Positions 24,620-33,288 of a DNA stretch of 64,000 nt are shown here, in pieces (the first letter of the stretch is position 1; each line of letters begins with the position of its first letter). Position numbers and translations under genes: made by a program. Source of the stretch: Anaerolineaceae bacterium (lineage in GTDB: Bacteria > Chloroflexota > Anaerolineae > Aggregatilineales > Phototrophicaceae); assembly GCA_028818375.1 (NCBI GenBank), contig JAPPOB010000010.1, forward strand, positions 1,364,001-1,428,000. Reading direction: 5' to 3'. Under the pieces are notes generated by a model. The model made no database searches. It was given only the letters and a program-made list of their open reading frames with translations, and was not told the DNA's origin.

Positions 24620-26304
24620 GTGAATTTCGCAGCTTTCCTGTTCGAACTCCAGCAGGATTTGCCCTTCCTTTCAGTGGCGCTGGTCCTGAGTGCGTTCCTC
24701 GTCTGGCTGATAAACTTCAGGCTGCGACAGTTTGTACCCTATCCAGGCCGACAGTTGGCGACTCTCTTTGTTGCCATACACACGCTCCTGTTCGCAATTC
24801 ACTACGCCGCGTACCTGCCCGGCGCAGATTTCCTTCCCCTCAACCTCTGGCACTATGACGGGGAGTGGACCATTGCTTCCGTCAATTCGTCCTTCTCTTC
24901 GCTTTTGCTGGGATCCCTGTGCTTCCTGAACGCAATTGTGGCCGGGACCATCCGCCTGCCGGAACGCCTGTACTGGATGGTTCTCGGCGTCGCATTTGCG
25001 AGTATGACCCTGTTCGAGTATGCCGCCCTCCCCCGTTACATCGTTCCCGAAACCCTCGTGGTGGAGTCATTCGGAGCATTCTGGTTGCGTCTTCGCTGAC
25101 TTTGGTCCTGCGCCACCGCAGGGATGTTGTCCGACGTTTCTGTCTGCTGCTCCTGCCGGTGGGAACGGGGCTCTGGGGCCTTGGTTTTCGCATTGACGAA
25201 ACCACTATCCTGGGGAACCCCCATGTTGGGCCGCTTGAAGAGACCCTTGAACTGCTTGGCATGGCTGTTGCGCTTGCGGGCGTTTCGGGTTACGCCACGA
25301 CAAACCTGCCACGCTCTCGGATTCAGGGGCCCAGGTTCCTGGTGAGTCTGTGTTTGACCAATGTAATTCTTGTCATCCTGCTGTTGGTCGCGCCAATCTG
25401 GGAAGACAGGGTGTTCCCCGAAGCCCGTTTTCTCTGGAGGACCTTCGGACACAGGATCAACGCCGACATTGGAAGGGGCTCCATTGCCCTGCGCGGTTGG
25501 GATGCCCATTCCATTGGACCGGGAAAGCCCGGTAGGGTACACGTTGTTCTGCAAGCACTCAAACCACTGGATTTCGACTTCGGTTTCTCCGCCCAACTCA
25601 TTGACCAGGCCAGCGGGGGCGACACTGTAACAATCAACAAACGAAGCGGGATCGATGGCCGCAAATGGCCTCCGGGACTCGAATTTGCCGCCCTTCTCAA
25701 GGCGCCCCTGAATGTTCCCGATGCCGCGCCCGCCAATCGCGCGCAGTGGTTGACAGTCTCTTTCTGGAAGATAGATGGCGATGATTTTCACGCTCTGATG
25801 ATTGATTCCAGCGACTATCCGCTCCTGGGTGACACGCATATCATTCTGGATGAACTGGTGCTGCAAGAGCCGTCAGACAACATTGGTCAGGATGAAGCGC
25901 TCGCGAAATTTGCCAACGGTTTCGCGCTGCAACGGACCGCCATCCCCGAACGAATCAGGGCCGGTCAGTCCATGAGCGTCGAGTTTCACTGGAGTACAGT
26001 AACCGATGGCAAGGAAGACTGGACCCAGTTTCTGCATTTCGTGCCGGAGGCCGGCGGTTCCCTCTGGAACGTGGACCAGTATCCTCTCGGAAGGCGTTTG
26101 CCCACCCGCCTCTGGTATGCCGGGATGCAGTCAGGCGAGCGATGGAACTTCACAGTTCCTCCAGATCTGGCAGCGGGAACATACGACGTTTACACAGGAC
26201 TGTATCGGCTGGCGGACCTGCAACGCCTGGAGGTCACCCTTGCCAATGGTCAACGACCCGATGACAGGCGCATTCCGCTCGGCAGCATTTCCATCGAGAA
26301 CTGA
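24620..26304 (+). pseudogene. Frameshifted membrane protein with glycosyltransferase-39-like C-terminal beta domain
   Basis: Two frames combine. Frame 1 (24620-25099) gives about 159 residues with four to five membrane helices (LSVALVLSAFLVWLINF, YPGRQLATLFVAIHTLLFAIHYAAYL and others). It stops in WLRLR, while frame 2 carries on from the same place with ILVASSLTLVLRHRRDVVRRF, further helices and a 250-residue beta-rich domain to 26304. The switch is near 25080-25090, as one missing base in GGAGCATTCTGG would explain. The end, HFVPEAGGSLWNVDQYPLGRRLPT, with GTYDVYTGLYR, is the Ig-like C terminus seen in many Chloroflexota membrane glycosyltransferase-like proteins. Broken gene or a sequence error; function unknown. 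GTG start at 24620 has no clear ribosome site. Confidence 0.6.
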
Positions 26305-26409
26305 GACCGCCCGCTTTACCTGCCCTTAACGCGGGCGAAATCCCCGCTTGACATCCCGTCGTACAATGCATGGCATGGGGAAACCGAAAACACAGGGAGT
26401 GCAACCTGA

Positions 26410-27165
26410 GTGAGCTACATTCTCGTCACCAATGATGATGGCGTGCGCGCGCCGGGCATCGTCGCGCTGGCCGGCGCCATGCAGGAACTGGGCGAGGTGC
26501 GCGTCATCGCACCGGCCGTCAACCAGAGCGCCAGCGGGCACAAAAAGACTCTCTTCCAGGACATCCCGGTCGCCGAGACCCTGCTGCCGGACGGTACGCC
26601 CGCCCTGGCCGTGAGCGGCTCGCCGGCCGATTGCATCGCGCTGACCGCGCTGGGCATGGCCGAATGGCCGGCGCGCGTCGTCGTTTCCGGCATCAACCGT
26701 GGCGCCAACATGGGCCAGGACGTCACCTACAGCGGCACGGTCAGCGCGGCGCTGGAAGCAACCATCCACGGCATCCCGGCCATCGCCTTCTCCCTCGACA
26801 ATCCGGCTGCCGACGACGTCGCCGACTACGCCGCGGCCGCGCGCGTCGCCGCGCGCATCGTCGGCGAATACGCCCTCAAACGCTGCCTGCCGCCCTTCAC
26901 CATCCTCAACGTCAACCTGCCGGCCTGCGACGACATTCGCGAAATTCGTTTGACGCGCCAGGGGATCCGCATTTACAACGACGAAATCGCCAGCAATGGC
27001 AGCGTTTATCGCATCGTCGGGCCCGCGCCCGGGGGCATGACCGACGAGGAAGGCACCGACCTGTGGGCCGTGCATCACGGCTACGCCAGCGTGACACCCA
27101 TCCATCTGGACCTGACCGCCCACCGTTTCCTGGCCGACCTGGCCGCCTGGGACATCACCCTTTGA
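26410..27165 (+). CDS. surE: 5'/3'-nucleotidase (survival protein SurE)
   Basis: 251 residues from a GTG at 26410, with GGGAG 14 bases upstream. SurE signature: VTNDDGVRAPGI (metal-binding Asp-Asp), then APAVNQSASGHKKTLF, SGSPADCIALT, VVSGINRGANMGQDVTYSGTVSAA. It dephosphorylates nucleoside monophosphates and polyphosphate, cytoplasmic, Mn-dependent. The GC-rich gene is oriented towards the YkuD genes and ends 52 bases before their last stop. Confidence 0.95.
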   Translation: MSYILVTNDDGVRAPGIVALAGAMQELGEVRVIAPAVNQSASGHKKTLFQDIPVAETLLPDGTPALAVSGSPADCIALTALGMAEWPARVVVSGINRGANMGQDVTYSGTVSAALEATIHGIPAIAFSLDNPAADDVADYAAAARVAARIVGEYALKRCLPPFTILNVNLPACDDIREIRLTRQGIRIYNDEIASNGSVYRIVGPAPGGMTDEEGTDLWAVHHGYASVTPIHLDLTAHRFLADLAAWDITL

Positions 27166-27217
27166 ACGTCATCTGAAGTCGGGGCGGGACTGACCTGCGC
27201 TTCGGCGATGCTGCGGA

Positions 27218-28249
27218 CTATTCGTATTGACCCGTGGTGTAGACGTACACCGCGATTCCGTGGCCCTCTTCCCAGTCCCAGGTGTCGCTGGACCAGGTGT
27301 AGAGCCAGTTCGAATCGAGAATCGATGCGTTGACGCAGCCGTGACTGCGGCGAAAGCCGAAGCCATCGTGCCAGTAAGCGCCATGCAGGGCGATGCCGCC
27401 GTCGAAATACTGCGTCCAGGGGACTTCCTGCAAGGAGTAGAAGTCCGGCTGCTGGAAAGCGCCGCTCATGTCGCCGCGCGCGCGCCGTAACCAGACGTGG
27501 AAGATACCTTCGTTGGTGGACCATTCCTCCAGGCCCGAGGAAACCAGCGTGGTGAAAACCGGTGTGTCGCCCTCGTAGGCCGTGAGCACCTGCTCGTAGA
27601 GGTTGATGCCGACCCATTTGTGCGTTTCGATCGCTTCCGGCCGCGCCACCGGATCGTACATGGCCAGGTTGAACTGGTGTACCCACTGGTCCGCCCCGAT
27701 CTGGTACCAACACTTGCCATTCACCTTCACGCAGCTGAACACGTTCACCCGCGTGTAGCGATACAGGAAAGGGTTGAGCGGCGAGTCTGCGCCGCCCGGT
27801 TCGGTCGCCGCGCGCAAATGCCGCAAGGTCCAGGCCATCGGGAATTCCAGGCCAGCCGCCGGCAATTCCACCCCGGCGTAGCGCGAAGGAATGACTTCCT
27901 CGCCCAGCACGTCGAGCGGGACCCATTGTTCCTCGCCGATTTCCGCCCAGTCGTCCACAATTTGCGACACGGTGACGAAACTGTAGCCTTCGTCGGCGGT
28001 CTCCAGCAGTTCGCCAAAGGGCTCCTCATAGACGGGCAGGATTCCTTCCACGCGCCGGTAGTCCCGGTCGTAGAGCAATTCTTCATCGACGGGCAGGGGA
28101 CGCACAGCGGGCCAGCGATTCGAGGCCAGCACCTCGTCGCTGATGGCGCAGGCGCCATCGCCCGGCGCCTCGCACACCGGCAGCGCCTGCGCGAGCCCGC
28201 CGGTCAACAGTAGCGACACGGCCAGAACCAGCATGGACGATCGCCGCAT
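27218..28249 (-). CDS. L,D-transpeptidase (YkuD domain), secreted, paralogue 1
   Basis: 343 residues from the ATG at 28249, chosen because AAAGGAAATGC precedes it and a signal peptide starts there (MRRSSMLVLAVSLLLTGGLAQA). The YkuD core near residues 300-320 reads IALHGAYWHDGFG and RRSHGCVNAS with the catalytic Cys and His. Before it lie about 250 residues of beta-rich sequence with two parallel SH3-like or repeat segments (YRRVEGILPVYEEPFG). Cross-links peptidoglycan by 3-3 bonds or anchors proteins. The downstream minus-strand paralogue (28496-29527) is a close relative. The frame continues upstream but is not coding. Confidence 0.9.
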   Translation of the reverse strand: MRRSSMLVLAVSLLLTGGLAQALPVCEAPGDGACAISDEVLASNRWPAVRPLPVDEELLYDRDYRRVEGILPVYEEPFGELLETADEGYSFVTVSQIVDDWAEIGEEQWVPLDVLGEEVIPSRYAGVELPAAGLEFPMAWTLRHLRAATEPGGADSPLNPFLYRYTRVNVFSCVKVNGKCWYQIGADQWVHQFNLAMYDPVARPEAIETHKWVGINLYEQVLTAYEGDTPVFTTLVSSGLEEWSTNEGIFHVWLRRARGDMSGAFQQPDFYSLQEVPWTQYFDGGIALHGAYWHDGFGFRRSHGCVNASILDSNWLYTWSSDTWDWEEGHGIAVYVYTTGQYE

Positions 28250-28495
28250 GCATTTCCTTTCGCCACGAATTCCTGCGCATCCTGACGTGAAATTACGCCA
28301 CAGCCGCAAGAGTGGGTTCAACAACTGTCCTGTCACAACGCTTCCGCCGCAGAGCACACCAATCGCGAACTGTTCAGCGGCGCCAGGCGCAGTATCGGCC
28401 CGTAGCCATGAGGCCATTGCCTGCCCGGCAAACCGGCAAAGTTTCATCCCGCAGAGCGGTCAGGGGACGACGCGCCACCCCGGCGGACCTACACC

Positions 28496-29527
28496 TCAAT
28501 CGTATTCGCCGGAACTGTAGACGTAGATGGAGATTCCCGCGCCCGCTTCCTCGTCCCAGATGTCATTGGACCACTCATAGAGCCATTTGGCATCGGTCAG
28601 GGAGGCATTGACGCAGCCGTGACTGCGCCTGACGCCGAAGCCATCGTGCCAGTAGGCGCCATGCAGGGCGATGGTATCGTCGAAGTACTGCGACCAGGGG
28701 ACTTCCTGCAGGGAATAGAAATCCGGCCGCCGAAAGGCGCCGCTCATTTCACCGACCCGGTAGCGTCGCCAGACGCGAAAGTGTCCCTCATTCGTGGGCC
28801 ACTGGTCCAGGCCGGAGGAAATGAGCGTGGTGAACACCGGCAACTTCCCCTCATAGGCCGTCAGCACCTGTTCGTAGAGATCGATGCCGATCCATTTCTG
28901 CGTCTCCACCTCCGCCGGTCGCGCAACGGGTTCAGAAATGGCCAGCTTGTGCTGATGCACCCACTGGTCAGGCGCGATCTGGTACCAGCACTTGCCATCG
29001 ACGCGCACGCAGCCAAAAACGCTCACCCGCGAGTAGCGCGGGAGCCAGGGATTGTAGGGAGCGTCGTCGGCGCCCGGTTCGCTTGCCGGCCGCAGGCTTC
29101 GCAGCGTCCAGGCCATGGGAAAGGCCAAACCGCCCTGCGGCAGCTCCACCCCGGCAAACCAGGAGGGCCTGACCGACTCCCCCAGCGCGTCAAGGGGCAC
29201 CCATTCCCCTTTGCCAATTTGCGCCCAGTCGCCCCGGGTCTGCTCCACCGTGACGAAATTGAAGCCCTTGTCGGTCGTTTCCGTCATTTCACCGCCCGGC
29301 GCGTTGTAGACCGGCAGCGTACCCCGCACGCGCCGGTAGTCCCGGACGGACACGACGTCCGCCAGGATGCGCAACTGGCTCACCCTGGGCTCGCTGAAGT
29401 CCTCCAGAATGATGTCGTTCAACCCGCAAATCCCTTGGTCCGGGCCGGCGCAAGTCTCGACCGCCCCGACCATCCCGCCAGTGACGAGCAGTTGCAGAAA
29501 CAAAAAGAACTTCAGAATGTGACGCAT
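28496..29527 (-). CDS. L,D-transpeptidase (YkuD domain), secreted, paralogue 2
   Basis: 343 residues from ATG 29527 (AAAGGGTGTAGC upstream), with signal peptide MRHILKFFLFLQLLVTGGMVGA. The core IALHGAYWHDGFGVRRSHGCVNAS is nearly identical to the neighbouring paralogue, and the two proteins are exactly the same length. The N-terminal halves differ more (e.g. YRRVRGTLPVYNAPGG versus YRRVEGILPVYEEPFG). A tandem duplication is the simplest origin. Transcribed in the same direction; the gene upstream on the other strand (SDR) starts 96 bases away, so a divergent promoter region lies between them. Confidence 0.9.
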   Translation of the reverse strand: MRHILKFFLFLQLLVTGGMVGAVETCAGPDQGICGLNDIILEDFSEPRVSQLRILADVVSVRDYRRVRGTLPVYNAPGGEMTETTDKGFNFVTVEQTRGDWAQIGKGEWVPLDALGESVRPSWFAGVELPQGGLAFPMAWTLRSLRPASEPGADDAPYNPWLPRYSRVSVFGCVRVDGKCWYQIAPDQWVHQHKLAISEPVARPAEVETQKWIGIDLYEQVLTAYEGKLPVFTTLISSGLDQWPTNEGHFRVWRRYRVGEMSGAFRRPDFYSLQEVPWSQYFDDTIALHGAYWHDGFGVRRSHGCVNASLTDAKWLYEWSNDIWDEEAGAGISIYVYSSGEYD

Positions 29528-29585
29528 GCTACACCCTTTGCCACCAGGGCTCTCATCGATTCTGACAACGACGTGGAACGTCGGG

Positions 29586-29616
29586 TTGCCAGTCCCCGTA
29601 CCGGGCGGGGTATACT
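29586..29616 (+). promoter_or_regulatory. Promoter of the SDR gene, giving a near-leaderless transcript
   Basis: TTGCCA at 29586-29591 and TATACT at 29611-29616, 19-base spacer. The ATG at 29624 follows by 7 bases, where transcription should start, so the mRNA may be leaderless. Confidence 0.5.
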
Positions 29617-29623
29617 ATCACAA

Positions 29624-30340
29624 ATGTCTGTCGGGCAAAACAAGATGCGCATACTCATCAGCGGCGCCAACCGCGGCATCGGTCTGGAGTTTGTGCGACA
29701 GTGGCTGGGTCGCGCTGACGCCCGCATCTTCGCCACGACGCGACGCCCGCGTCAGGCGGACGAGCTGCTCGCCCTGGAAGGCCCGCGACTGACCGTCCTG
29801 CCCATGGACGTCAGCGACCCGGCCTCCGTTCGCGCGGCCGTCGCCAAAGTGGCCGATTCGGTGGACGGCCTTGACCTGCTCGTCAACAACGCCGCCATCA
29901 AGCCGCCCGACTTCGAACAGCGTCTGGCCACGCTGGACCCGGGCAGCATGCTGCAGACCCTGCAGGTCAACAGTCTGGGCCCCCTGCTGCTGGCGCAGGC
30001 CTGCCTGCCCCTGCTGCGGCGGGGCGACAATCCGCGGCTCGTCAACATTTCCTCCGGCATGGGTTCGCTGACGCGCAAGCAGAGTGGCGGCCAGTACGCC
30101 TACTGCTCCAGCAAGGCCGCCCTCAACATGGTCACGCGCGGTCTCGCCGCCGATCTGGGCCCGTCGGGCATCATCGCCTGCTCCCTGCATCCTGGCTGGG
30201 TGCGCACCGACATGGGCGGTATGCAGGCGTCGCTTTCCACGAAGGAGTCGGTGCGGGCCCTGCTGCGCGTTATCGACAGTCTGACTCCGGCGGACAATGG
30301 CGGCTACCTCGACCCGGAACGGAACACCATCCCCTGGTAG
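29624..30340 (+). CDS. Short-chain dehydrogenase/reductase
   Basis: 238 residues from the ATG at 29624 (another at 29645). Rossmann motif SGANRGIGL near residue 14, LLVNNAA near 90, catalytic ISSGMGSL near 145 and YCSSK (Tyr/Lys) near 160: a classical SDR. The end LHPGWVRTDMGG is typical of the family close to carbonyl or sniffer-type SDRs. NAD(P)-dependent reduction of a carbonyl substrate, cytoplasmic. No ribosome site; the start follows a -10 box directly, favouring leaderless translation. Confidence 0.9.
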   Translation: MSVGQNKMRILISGANRGIGLEFVRQWLGRADARIFATTRRPRQADELLALEGPRLTVLPMDVSDPASVRAAVAKVADSVDGLDLLVNNAAIKPPDFEQRLATLDPGSMLQTLQVNSLGPLLLAQACLPLLRRGDNPRLVNISSGMGSLTRKQSGGQYAYCSSKAALNMVTRGLAADLGPSGIIACSLHPGWVRTDMGGMQASLSTKESVRALLRVIDSLTPADNGGYLDPERNTIPW

Positions 30341-30478
30341 GCGTGCCCTGCAACACAGCGGCCAGGCCATTGACAGGCCCGGGCACCGTCCGCACAATGG
30401 AGCGATGAGTATTCGCCCTGGCCCGGGCGTATTGCCCGCCCGCGCCTGCGACCCCTTACCGAAGCAAAGGAGCCAACC

Positions 30479-30883
30479 GTGAGCGCGACCATTCCCGACT
30501 CCCACCGTGAACTGCTGGCCGGCCCCACCGTGGTAACCCTTGTTACCATGATGCCCGACGGACAGCCTCAGGCCACGCCGGTCTGGTGCAAGCTGGACGG
30601 CGATGACATCCTCGTCAACAGCCAGCCCGGCCGGCGCAAGGATCGCAACATCCGCGCCAACAACAAGGTCACCGTGATGGCCCTCGATCACCAGAATCCC
30701 TACAGCTACATTGAGGTGCGCGGCGAGGTGACGCACATCAACGAGGACGACGAGGCGTTGATCGACGAACTGGCGCGGCTCTACACCGGCGCCGACAGTT
30801 ATTTCGGCGACTTCGCGGCGGACAGGGAGCGTTCGCGGCGCGTCACCTACCGCATCACGCCGAGGCGCGTCCTCACGCAGTAA
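30479..30883 (+). CDS. PPOX-class F420-dependent or FMN oxidoreductase
   Basis: 134 residues, GTG at 30479 with AAAGGAG 6 bases before. The split-barrel fold of pyridoxamine-phosphate oxidase-like proteins is seen: VVTLVTMMPDGQPQATPVW, ILVNSQPGRRKDRNIRANNKVTVMAL, YIEVRGEVTHI. The spacing and the Arg-Lys rich GRRKDRNIR stretch fit the F420-dependent PPOX group (family found in Actinobacteria and Chloroflexota); heme or FMN binding is an alternative. Probably cytoplasmic. The next gene starts 3 bases after the stop. Confidence 0.8.
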   Translation: MSATIPDSHRELLAGPTVVTLVTMMPDGQPQATPVWCKLDGDDILVNSQPGRRKDRNIRANNKVTVMALDHQNPYSYIEVRGEVTHINEDDEALIDELARLYTGADSYFGDFAADRERSRRVTYRITPRRVLTQ

Positions 30884-30886
30884 GCC

Positions 30887-31588
30887 GTGAGCCTCACACT
30901 CGCCAGTTCCCTGCTGACGGCGCTGGTCAGCGGCATCTTCGCCCTGACCATTCTGTGGCGCTGGTGGCAGCGCCGCCGCGCGCATCAACTGGCCTGGGGC
31001 ATCGGCATGCTGATGTATTTCACCGGCGCGCTCAGCCAGGTGGTGCTGACCCGGACCTGGAGCGCGACCTTCTTCGCCCTGTGGTACTGGTGCGGCGCCC
31101 TGATGGTGGCGCCCTGGCTGGGCCAGGGCACGGTCTACCTGCTGGTCAGGCGCGGCAACATCGCCCGCAACCTCCAGATGGCCCTGCTGCTGGTGGCCGT
31201 CATGACCCTGCCCTGGTCCCTGTGGTTGACTCCCTTCGAGAGCGGCGCCTGGCAGCCGGACACCGACCTGACCCTGATCTTTCGTGACATCATGCCGCAG
31301 GGGCGCGGCACCGTGCGTTTCTTTTCGCCGGTGATGAACATCTGGGGCACCATCGCCCTCGTCGGGGGCGCCATCTGGTCCGCCCGGCTCTTTCGTCGCA
31401 AGCAAATCATGCGCGATCGCGTCTACGGCAACTGGCTGATCGCGGCCGGCGGGCTCTTGCCGGCCCTCGGCGGCACCCTGATTCGCCTGGGCGACCCTTC
31501 CTGGAAATACATGGCGGACCTCGCCGGCGTCGTGTTGATCTTCGCCGGCTTCCTGCTGGCCACCAGACCCGCGCCGCAGGAGCCGTGA
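30887..31588 (+). CDS. Polytopic membrane protein of unknown function, gene 1 of a pair
   Basis: 233 residues, GTG at 30887, three bases after the PPOX gene stop; ribosome site is not evident. About seven hydrophobic helices (for example SLLTALVSGIFALTILW, LAWGIGMLMYFTGALSQ, MALLLVAVMTLPWSLWL). No catalytic motif noticed. The stop overlaps the start of the next gene in GTGA. The pair may work together, but no function is known. Confidence 0.65.
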   Translation: MSLTLASSLLTALVSGIFALTILWRWWQRRRAHQLAWGIGMLMYFTGALSQVVLTRTWSATFFALWYWCGALMVAPWLGQGTVYLLVRRGNIARNLQMALLLVAVMTLPWSLWLTPFESGAWQPDTDLTLIFRDIMPQGRGTVRFFSPVMNIWGTIALVGGAIWSARLFRRKQIMRDRVYGNWLIAAGGLLPALGGTLIRLGDPSWKYMADLAGVVLIFAGFLLATRPAPQEP

Positions 31589-32091
31589 AACAGCGGCCGC
31601 ACCCCCTTAAGGGCCGGGTGCAAACCCTCGGTCAGCGCGATCGCCGGATACTCGTCGCGCTGGCGACGGGAATCCTGCTGTTCTGCGCGCTGGTGCTGGC
31701 GGCCAACGCCTCGCTCATTCCCCTGCTGCAACTGCGCGCGCTGCATGACCAGCTGGGTCGCGCCGGTTTGGCCATCGCCCTGCTGATGACGGCCCAGGCC
31801 GTCCGCGTCGGCATTTTGCGCAAGGGCGACGTCACGCCGCTGTTTCGCGCTGCGACCATGCTCATCTTCGGCACCATGCTGCTGCAGGCGCTGCTGGGTC
31901 TGCCGATGTACGCCGGCGGCCTTCGCCCGGCGCAGGATGTGCACATCATCTACGGCATGGCGACGGTGCTGGCCCTGCCCTTCTTCATGTTCGTGGAGAT
32001 GACCGCGCGCAAGCGCCCGGCCATGGGTAGTTACATCTGGGGCTTCGGCCTGCTGGCAGGAATCGCCCTGCGCAGCATCCTCACCGGTTGA
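31585..32091 (+). CDS. Small polytopic membrane protein, gene 2 of a pair
   Basis: 168 residues, starts in the overlap GTGA at 31585. Four hydrophobic helices (ILVALATGILLFCALVLAA, LGRAGLAIALLMTAQAVRV, AATMLIFGTMLLQALLGLP, GMATVLALPFFMFVEM). A basic N terminus (KQRPHPLKGRVQTLGQRDRR) is probably cytoplasmic. Translation coupled to the upstream seven-helix protein. Unknown function. Followed 50 bases later by the start of an AT-rich restriction-modification cassette. Confidence 0.6.
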   Translation: MKQRPHPLKGRVQTLGQRDRRILVALATGILLFCALVLAANASLIPLLQLRALHDQLGRAGLAIALLMTAQAVRVGILRKGDVTPLFRAATMLIFGTMLLQALLGLPMYAGGLRPAQDVHIIYGMATVLALPFFMFVEMTARKRPAMGSYIWGFGLLAGIALRSILTG

Positions 32092-32143
32092 ACAGTCCAC
32101 ACGCAAATGCACAAATGGGCATTCCAAAGCAATGACGAAGTCC

Positions 32144-32203
32144 TTGACAAGTGCTAAAGAACAAGTGTACTCTCTTGTAAAGGGCTAAGAGAACAATTGT
32201 TCT
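32144..32203 (+). promoter_or_regulatory. Promoter and repeated operator of the first restriction-modification cassette
   Basis: TTGACA at 32144-32149 and TGTACT at 32166-32171 (16-base spacer). Two related blocks of about 35 bases follow one another: GCTAAAGAACAAGTGTACTC (from 32152) and GCTAAGAGAACAATTGTTCT (from 32184). The second contains a perfect 14-base palindrome, AGAACAATTGTTCT at 32190-32203. The first covers the -10 box and the second the region after the start, a layout typical of autorepressor sites. Confidence 0.55.
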
Positions 32204-32262
32204 TGTATCAATGGGGGGACTATAGCAGTTCCAAACTGACTGCAACCTCGGACCTATCAAGA

Positions 32263-33288
32263 ATGTCTACAGTTTCATTAGAACAGAAACTCAAGATGCG
32301 TGCCACAGTAAACGAGTGGCTTTCCAAGAGTTTCCCTACTCACAGAAAGCATCTTCTCCACGTTCCACCCATCTATAGCGAATCCGATCAAGCTTGGGCA
32401 GTTGATGTAACTACAAGACAAAACGGTAAACGAGCAAGTAATCTCGGACGCTTGCTGATTACAGATGATGCCTCAATAATCGACGCTCCTGATCCAGAAA
32501 GCGTTCTCGAACAACTTCTTCTCTTTTTGGCGGCAGAAATTGCTCAACAGCATTTTGGTTTCGATGATGAGTTAATTGTCAACGACAGCAAGTTTATTCT
32601 CGGTGATGGTATTGAAGGGGCAAGTCATTTGCCCGATCGTTCCATAGACCTGTTGCTCACCGATCCTCCCTATGGAATAAGTCGTCGGTATACAAGTGAA
32701 AGTCAGGTGCCTCGAAGACTTAGGAAGAACGGCACAGACTTCATCATGCCCAAGGGTTTTTTTGGAGATTGGGATCGAAAGATAGATCCTCCAGCATGGA
32801 CAAATGTTGTTTTGCCGAAGATAAACGGCTGGGCCGTGATCTTTTGTGCACAGGCCCAAATCGGCGAGTACACAGAGATACTAAAGTCTCATAAGTTCGT
32901 GGCTGTTGGTACTCTTGTATGGCAAAAGACGAACCCCGTACCATTCAATCACAAATACAAACCGGTCAACGCTTGGGAGGCACTTGTAGTAGGAAAAAGG
33001 CCTGGCACCAAATTTCATGGCAAATTGGTTCACAATGTATTTGTTTGCAAGTCACCTTCTCCTCAGCAGCGGATTCATCCAACTCAGAAACCTCTGTCAT
33101 TAGTGAAAGAGTTCGTCGACCTGTTCAGCTATCAAGGCGAATTAGTATTTGATCCATTTGCAGGGAGCGCAACAACAATGATTGCAGCGTTGCAATCTGG
33201 ACGGCGGGCCTTAGCATATGAGAAAGACCCTAGGATCTTTCAACTTGCTTGCGAAAGAATCCTTGAATTAAAAGATGCAGGTTCATGA
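32263..33288 (+). CDS. Type II DNA methyltransferase (beta-class DPPY type)
   Basis: 341 residues from the ATG at 32263; the frame also has TTG codons at 32197 and 32203 and no strong ribosome site, so the start is unsure. Motif IV DPPYGIS near residue 133 and SAM-binding motif I FDPFAGSATT near 295, with the catalytic motif first: the order of beta-class N6-adenine or N4-cytosine methylases. The HPTQKP segment before motif I is characteristic of this class. Codon use is AT-rich and unlike its neighbours, as in acquired restriction-modification systems. The next gene overlaps by four bases (ATGA) and should be the cognate nuclease. Confidence 0.9.
   Translation: MSTVSLEQKLKMRATVNEWLSKSFPTHRKHLLHVPPIYSESDQAWAVDVTTRQNGKRASNLGRLLITDDASIIDAPDPESVLEQLLLFLAAEIAQQHFGFDDELIVNDSKFILGDGIEGASHLPDRSIDLLLTDPPYGISRRYTSESQVPRRLRKNGTDFIMPKGFFGDWDRKIDPPAWTNVVLPKINGWAVIFCAQAQIGEYTEILKSHKFVAVGTLVWQKTNPVPFNHKYKPVNAWEALVVGKRPGTKFHGKLVHNVFVCKSPSPQQRIHPTQKPLSLVKEFVDLFSYQGELVFDPFAGSATTMIAALQSGRRALAYEKDPRIFQLACERILELKDAGS

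Noticed and set aside
24865..25080. Start of a separate gene at 24865
   Set aside because: The sequence before 25080 in this frame is Arg/Pro-rich shadow of the other frame; real coding resumes after the frameshift.
26348..26367. TTGACA with TACAAT before surE
   Set aside because: The spacer is only 8 bases, so these boxes cannot form one promoter.
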